From positions 1 through 10,236 of the forward strand of contig JAFGDF010000331.1 of NCBI GenBank assembly GCA_016932235.1: DNA of 10,236 nucleotides. The letters run 5' to 3'. Position 1 is the first letter of the stretch. Each line of letters starts with the position of its first letter. This DNA comes from Deltaproteobacteria bacterium (GTDB taxonomy: Bacteria; Desulfobacterota; DSM-4660; Desulfatiglandales; HGW-15). Made by a program: the position numbers and the translations under genes. Of this stretch, positions 7,284 to 10,236 are shown in pieces. The notes beneath the pieces were generated by a model, which ran no database searches, was not told the origin of the DNA, and was given only the letters and a program-made list of their open reading frames with translations.

Positions 7284-7466
7284 ATGTCAAAAAATAATTG
7301 CAGTGATTGTCCTTTCAGGGCCAGATACGACAGCAACCCAAGATCCATCCTTGGCAGATTATGGCGATGGCACATTAGATGGTGTCCTGGCTGGAAATCC
7401 TATATTAGATCACTGGATGAAAATGAAAAAAGCAAGATTATGGAACAATACAAATTGAAGTTTTAA
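7284..7466 (+). CDS. Small tryptophan-rich protein with possible C-C-H-C metal site
   Basis: A 60-residue protein with a strong ribosome binding site (AGGGAGGGG at 7270-7278, 5 bases before the ATG), 36 bases after the SPOR gene and probably in its transcript. It is rich in Trp and Arg in the middle (G-R-L-W-R-W-H-I-R-W-C-P-G-W, residues 24-37). C6, C9, H30 and C34 form a CX2C-X20-HX3C arrangement that could hold zinc. The charged C-terminal third (about 40-58) looks helical. No signal peptide or membrane helix is visible. The look of the sequence, with nearly every position in the central block being a structurally strong residue, suggests a conserved family, but I do not recognise a named function. 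It could bind nucleic acid or a neighbouring protein; this is speculation. Confidence 0.75.
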   Translation: MSKNNCSDCPFRARYDSNPRSILGRLWRWHIRWCPGWKSYIRSLDENEKSKIMEQYKLKF

Positions 7467-7471
7467 GCAAT

Positions 7472-7501
7472 TTGATATAAGTCATATAAATACAGAATAA
7501 T
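7472..7501 (+). promoter_or_regulatory. Sigma-70-type promoter for the FHA-GAF gene
   Basis: TTGATA (7472-7477, 5 of 6 matches to TTGACA) is followed after 18 bases by AATAAT (7496-7501, 5 of 6 matches to TATAAT), in AT-rich sequence directly after the stop of the 60-residue gene. Transcription would start near 7508, leaving a leader of about 17 bases before the ATG at 7525. This makes the downstream genes a separate transcription unit or one with its own extra promoter. Confidence 0.55.
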
Positions 7502-7514
7502 CATACTTTCGATT

Positions 7515-7527
7515 CATTGTAACAATG
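7515..7527. promoter_or_regulatory. Perfect 13-base palindrome over the FHA-GAF start codon
   Basis: CATTGT-A-ACAATG is a perfect inverted repeat with a one-base centre; its last three bases are the start codon. The centre is too small for an RNA hairpin loop of full stem length, so a site for a dimeric DNA-binding repressor is the more natural reading. It lies just downstream of the predicted transcription start, a usual operator position. No regulator can be named from the sequence. Confidence 0.35.
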
Positions 7528-8433
7528 ACGACACTCTTCATATTTGACGGCGCGGATACTGACAGAGCCATCGAGTTCACCGAGCCCATCATTCATATCG
7601 GCAGATCTTCTGAAAACGAAATTCAGATCAAAGACAGGACTGTGTCCCGCAGGCATTTAAAGATAAGAAAGGAAAAGAAGTCTTTTTTTATCACTGATCT
7701 TAACAGCAGAAACGGGACCTATATGAACGGCGCTTACATTCCTCCGGAAGTTGAAGTCGAAGCGAAGCAGGGGACTCCCGTTGTGATTGGGATGAGCGTG
7801 ATATGCCTCGGTGAAGGCTGCGTTGAGAATGTGTTGCCATTTCTCGAATCCATCGAATTTTCTGAGATTGCTGATGGGGAAATGGAAAGATTAGCAAGGC
7901 ATCGCAAGGGGCCGGGGAAGAAAAATTACGACCTGATACAAAAAGTTGACAGTGTCCTCATGGAATCCATGGACCTGAACGATATATCAACAAAGATATT
8001 GGATTATATTCTGGAATTATTCAAAAGGGTAGACAGAGGAGTCATATTCCTCTCCTCGGACGAATCAGAAGATATGCCGGAAACAGTTATTTCCAGGGCG
8101 AGGAGAACCGAGGCAACGGGCAAAATCTCATACTGCCGCGAGGTCATCGATGAAGTTATCAGCCTCGGAAAACCCGTTTATATTTCAGATGCATTCAACC
8201 GCGATCAAGAGGAAGAGCTTTCAGACACCTTAAAAATCATGAATATAAGATCCGTGATATGCGTCCCTCTATTAAATAGAAATAACAAGATAAGAGGAGC
8301 CCTTTATGTGGATTCGGGTGAGACACCCCATGGATTTCGAAAGGGGGACCTTGAGCTGCTCACAGAACTTGCCAAGCGGGCATCTTTAGCCCTTGAAAAT
8401 GCGCTGCTCTATGCCAATCTGGCCAAAAAATGA
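7525..8433 (+). CDS. FHA-GAF signalling protein without output domain
   Basis: The 302-residue cytosolic protein has an N-terminal FHA domain (about 5-97) with the full phosphothreonine-binding signature: G26-R27-S28, S41-R42-x-H44, D58-L59-N60-S61-x-N63-G64-T65 and N68-G69. A linker follows, then a GAF domain (about 145-297) ending in a helix with A-L-E-N-A-L-L-Y-A-N-L, the usual signalling helix that leads into an effector. FHA domains read phosphothreonine on partner proteins; GAF domains bind small ligands such as cyclic nucleotides. In related proteins this pair is often followed by a cyclase, kinase or HTH domain; here the protein simply stops after the helix. No strong ribosome binding site precedes the ATG at 7525, and the palindrome noted separately covers the start. 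Domain calls are firm; ligand and partner are unknown. Confidence 0.88.
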   Translation: MTTLFIFDGADTDRAIEFTEPIIHIGRSSENEIQIKDRTVSRRHLKIRKEKKSFFITDLNSRNGTYMNGAYIPPEVEVEAKQGTPVVIGMSVICLGEGCVENVLPFLESIEFSEIADGEMERLARHRKGPGKKNYDLIQKVDSVLMESMDLNDISTKILDYILELFKRVDRGVIFLSSDESEDMPETVISRARRTEATGKISYCREVIDEVISLGKPVYISDAFNRDQEEELSDTLKIMNIRSVICVPLLNRNNKIRGALYVDSGETPHGFRKGDLELLTELAKRASLALENALLYANLAKK

Positions 8434-8482
8434 ACAGGACGATAAATTATTTCCGGGACTTAAAACCCCAGCGACGCCCAGG

Positions 8483-8710
8483 ATGATGAAAAAAATAGCA
8501 ACACTCGAGAATGCCGACGAAGCGAGGCTTCTGGATTCGATCCTCTCTGAATGGGATATCCCCCATATGATAAGGTCATATTATGACACGGCCTTTAACG
8601 GATTGTATCAGACACAAAAGGGTTGGGGATATGTGAGCGCCCCATTCGAATTTGAAGAGGAAGTGATGAAGATAATAGCGGATCTGAGAAACAGTGAAAG
8701 TTGTCTCTAG
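8483..8710 (+). CDS. Small DUF2007-like protein
   Basis: From ATG 8483 this is 75 residues beginning M-M-K-K-I-A-T-L-E-N. The pattern of a short strand, then E-A-x-L-L-x-S-I-L helix, then I-P-x-x-I-R and a closing V-S-A-P strand with a terminal helix resembles DUF2007 (putative signal-transducing protein), a small ferredoxin-like fold found fused or adjacent to signalling and membrane proteins. The frame stays open further upstream, overlapping the FHA-GAF gene: alternative starts are ATG 8411 and TTG 8393. None has a good ribosome binding site. I chose 8483 because the domain begins there and the preceding residues look unstructured. It lies within the FHA-GAF unit. The family match is by pattern only; the biochemical role is unknown. 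Confidence 0.6.
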   Translation: MMKKIATLENADEARLLDSILSEWDIPHMIRSYYDTAFNGLYQTQKGWGYVSAPFEFEEEVMKIIADLRNSESCL

Positions 8711-8759
8711 CAGTCTGTCGGGCTTCGTCATATCGCTGCTCGCTGTTTTAGGATGAATA
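8711..8759. other. Short spacer before the transporter gene
   Basis: This 49-base spacer holds the transporter's ribosome binding site (AGGA at 8750-8753, 6 bases before the ATG). Its first part is GC-rich with a repetitive GCTGCTCGCTG stretch (8733-8743). No hairpin with a T-run and no promoter pair is seen, so transcription probably continues from the small gene into the transporter. Confidence 0.4.
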
Positions 8760-9650
8760 ATGTTCTTTGCACAAAGGGACATATATAAAGGAACCGCCAT
8801 AATTATTGCTGCTGCCATATTTTACGGCGCCGCAAACATTTCTATCAAATTAAGCGCCGATTATTTGAACGTATGGCAGACGGCTATTGGAAGGTTCGCC
8901 ATGGGGGTAATTTTGATCCCGGTGCTTGCGGGGTCATTTCATATCGGGTTAATCGGAAATCAACGAATATTGCTTATCCTGCGCGGGATTGCAGCATCAT
9001 TCGGCTTTGTTTTTTTGGTGCAGGCGTTAAATCTCATCTCTATATCCGTCGCCATGATCCTCTTTTACCTTTGGCCTGCATTCGCCTGTCTATTAAGTTC
9101 ATCAGTGGCCGGTGAACGTATAAAAAGAATAGAATGGCTGTTTATCACCGGAGCGTTTATCGGCACAACACTTGTTTTTCTGCGCGATGGATACTTCATG
9201 GAAGCGAGTCTTGGATACTTGTCTGCGCTTGCCTCCTCATTTTTTACCGGGCTGGCGGTTATTTTGACCCGGAGACTGCGACGGGACAACAATCCTTTTA
9301 CAATCTATTTCTATTTCTGCTTTATAGGGGTAATCCTCACGTCGATACCACTGGTGACCCAGGATTCTCCCGTTTTCCCCGCTTCCCGCGCAGGATGGGT
9401 CGGTTTGCTCAGTGTAGCCGCTTTTTCAATGACAGGACAGGTGCTTTTGAATCATGGCCTGAAATATTTGAAAATGTCAAAGGCCGGGGTTCTTATGATG
9501 ATAGAAGTCCTGACGTCGGTTCTTTTCGGCATTGTCTATCTGGGGGAATCCTTTACTATCCAGGCATTATTCGGATCATGTCTGATATTACTGAGCAGCG
9601 TTATGCTTATAGTCTTTCCGGTTTATGAAGAATGGAAAAAGGCACACTGA
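8760..9650 (+). CDS. EamA-family (drug/metabolite transporter) inner-membrane permease
   Basis: The 296-residue protein has about ten hydrophobic helices in two EamA halves of five each (about 9-138 and 150-290), the standard layout of the 10-TMS DMT superfamily (YdcZ/RhaT/RarD relatives). The first half opens with A-A-A-I-F-Y-G-A-A-N-I-S and the second ends with the characteristic Y-L-G-E-S-F-T block (about 260-266) followed by a final helix and a short charged tail. Known members export amino acids, purines or other metabolites; substrate cannot be predicted. The ATG at 8760 has AGGA upstream. Its 3' end overlaps the next small frame by 19 bases. Length is normal and no key feature is missing. 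Confidence 0.9.
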   Translation: MFFAQRDIYKGTAIIIAAAIFYGAANISIKLSADYLNVWQTAIGRFAMGVILIPVLAGSFHIGLIGNQRILLILRGIAASFGFVFLVQALNLISISVAMILFYLWPAFACLLSSSVAGERIKRIEWLFITGAFIGTTLVFLRDGYFMEASLGYLSALASSFFTGLAVILTRRLRRDNNPFTIYFYFCFIGVILTSIPLVTQDSPVFPASRAGWVGLLSVAAFSMTGQVLLNHGLKYLKMSKAGVLMMIEVLTSVLFGIVYLGESFTIQALFGSCLILLSSVMLIVFPVYEEWKKAH

Positions 9651-9883
9651 ATCTTTCACATCAAAGGGCCGAGACCACGCATGCCCATTCATTAAAAGAC
9701 ATAACATTAGACCTGGAGAATATAAGCCTTAAACCAGAGAGCCGGGGCTCTGTGCGCGTTACCGCCATCCTTGATGAGCGGGGTCGAATCAGCGCGGATG
9801 GCACACTTAGTATAGCATTGTCAAAAACACAGGAAAGCGACCTTACGGGAAGTAAGATCAAGTTTGAGTTGGGGATGAGATAG
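9632..9883 (+). pseudogene. DUF748/AsmA-like fragment (possible gene remnant)
   Basis: An 83-residue frame opens inside the last codons of the transporter gene. Residues about 21-60 (S-L-K-D-I-T-L-D-L-E-N-I-S-L-K-P, then R-V-T-A-I-L-D-E-R-G-R-I-S-A-D-G-T-L-S-I) resemble a single strand-rich repeat of DUF748 proteins, large AsmA-related envelope proteins of 300 to over 1000 residues. Here only one repeat is present, without signal peptide or membrane anchor, and the frame ends 20 residues later. The start has only a weak GAAG upstream. I read this as a remnant of a larger gene whose ends are lost, although a short protein translated by coupling to the transporter cannot be excluded. No continuation was found in the other frames downstream. 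Confidence 0.45.
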
Positions 9884-10092
9884 GAGAACCTGCGAAAGAG
9901 TCGACGGAGCCCTTAATGAACAGAGCAGGAGATGCAGTGTATTGAATCACACAGGGTTTCTTATGTTTACAAGCCGTTCTTTTAAAATATTATTTTTGAT
10001 TTATCAGAAATGTTAGTATAATATGAAATGCCTTGATTTTTTGAGCTTAACGGAAGATTGTAATCTTTCAATCTAGTTATCGGAGGATGGAA
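9884..10092. other. Intergenic region before the last gene
   Basis: The first 90 bases hold no visible gene, terminator hairpin with T-run or repeat. The sequence then turns strongly AT-rich (about 9978-10030) and contains the promoter-like element listed separately. The final part is a leader with a small hairpin at 10055-10074 (AGATTG pairing with CAATCT) and the ribosome binding site GGAGG at 10082-10086. Confidence 0.5.
9996..10022 (+). promoter_or_regulatory. Promoter-like element for the zinc-ribbon gene
   Basis: A perfect TATAAT lies at 10017-10022. Upstream, TTGATT (9996-10001, 4 of 6 matches to TTGACA) gives a short 15-base spacer; TTTTGA (9994-9999) gives 17 bases but a poorer -35. 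Transcription would start near 10029, giving a leader of about 64 bases. The -10 box is strong, the -35 is not. Confidence 0.45.
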
Positions 10093-10236
10093 ATGGACAA
10101 AACGTATATCCTTTGCCCAAAGTGTGGACAAATGAATGACTCAATTTCTATTGACTGTTGCAAATGCGGGATTGTTTTCTCAAAATATTACGCAACTCTG
10201 GCGAAAGATGAAACGGACGAGGTAAAGCGATCAGAA
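10093..10236 (+). CDS. Zinc-ribbon protein, 3' end outside the window
   Basis: The ATG at 10093 follows GGAGG (10082-10086) by 6 bases; an in-frame ATG at 10087 overlaps the ribosome binding site and is less likely. The 48 residues present hold a CxxC (C8, C11) and, after 12 residues, C24 with a CxxC (C25, C28) followed by G-I-V-F-S-K-Y. The C-x-x-C-G-x-x-F-S-K-Y ending is typical of small bacterial zinc ribbons that head longer, often membrane-bound proteins; the acidic and lysine-rich residues that follow look like a linker. It is unrelated in detail to the double zinc ribbon at 4069. The frame is open at the window edge, so domains beyond the ribbon are unknown. Confidence 0.75.
   Translation, partial: MDKTYILCPKCGQMNDSISIDCCKCGIVFSKYYATLAKDETDEVKRSE

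Noticed and set aside
9134..9628. 164-codon open frame on the + strand inside the transporter gene
   Set aside because: Shifted-frame shadow of a clear EamA permease; no domain and no ribosome binding site.

Overview
The window looks like a chromosomal segment of a Gram-negative bacterium of moderate G+C (mid-40s % by eye), most likely from the Desulfobacterota (former Deltaproteobacteria) or a neighbouring phylum. This placement is an inference. It rests on the protein mix (FHA-GAF signalling protein, zinc-ribbon/cyclase-like protein, SPOR protein, EamA exporter, DUF2007-like and DUF748-like small proteins) and on several apparent TTG start codons. I see no phage genes, insertion sequences, CRISPR arrays, rRNA or tRNA.

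Layout. (1) 1-162 is a leader with only a doubtful short reading frame. (2) 163-1368 (+) encodes an M29 metallo-aminopeptidase with all metal ligands recognisable. It converges on lon (1371-3821, -), an intact ATP-dependent Lon protease; the two stop codons are 2 bases apart. (3) A 247-base intergenic region separates lon from a rightward unit at 4069-7466. That unit holds a membrane protein with two zinc ribbons, a degenerate class III nucleotide-cyclase domain, two membrane helices and four C-terminal MshEN-type repeats; a membrane-anchored protein with two SPOR-like domains whose start overlaps the preceding stop; and a 60-residue tryptophan-rich protein with a possible C-C-H-C metal site. 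(4) A good sigma-70-type promoter at 7472-7501 precedes a second rightward unit: an FHA-GAF protein without an output domain, a DUF2007-like small protein, a 10-helix EamA transporter, and a short DUF748-like fragment overlapping the transporter's 3' end. (5) After a roughly 200-base gap with a promoter-like TATAAT, a new zinc-ribbon gene starts at 10093 and runs off the window.

How the genes may work together. The most distinctive part is the 4069-7247 pair. The first protein appears to have lost cyclase catalysis (key metal, base-recognition and transition-state residues are replaced) but carries four tandem copies of the motif that binds cyclic di-GMP in MshEN domains. The second protein has a long cytoplasmic tail with a duplicated 15-residue motif (consensus S-D/E-S-I/L-E-L/M-F-D-S-L/I-F) and a periplasmic pair of SPOR-like domains, which in known proteins bind septal peptidoglycan. 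A nucleotide-sensing membrane protein translationally coupled to a septum-targeted partner is a reasonable hypothesis, but it is inference from domain content and gene order. The FHA-GAF protein downstream adds a probable phosphothreonine-reading component with no output domain. The aminopeptidase and Lon form an ordinary proteolysis pair by function, though they are on opposite strands.
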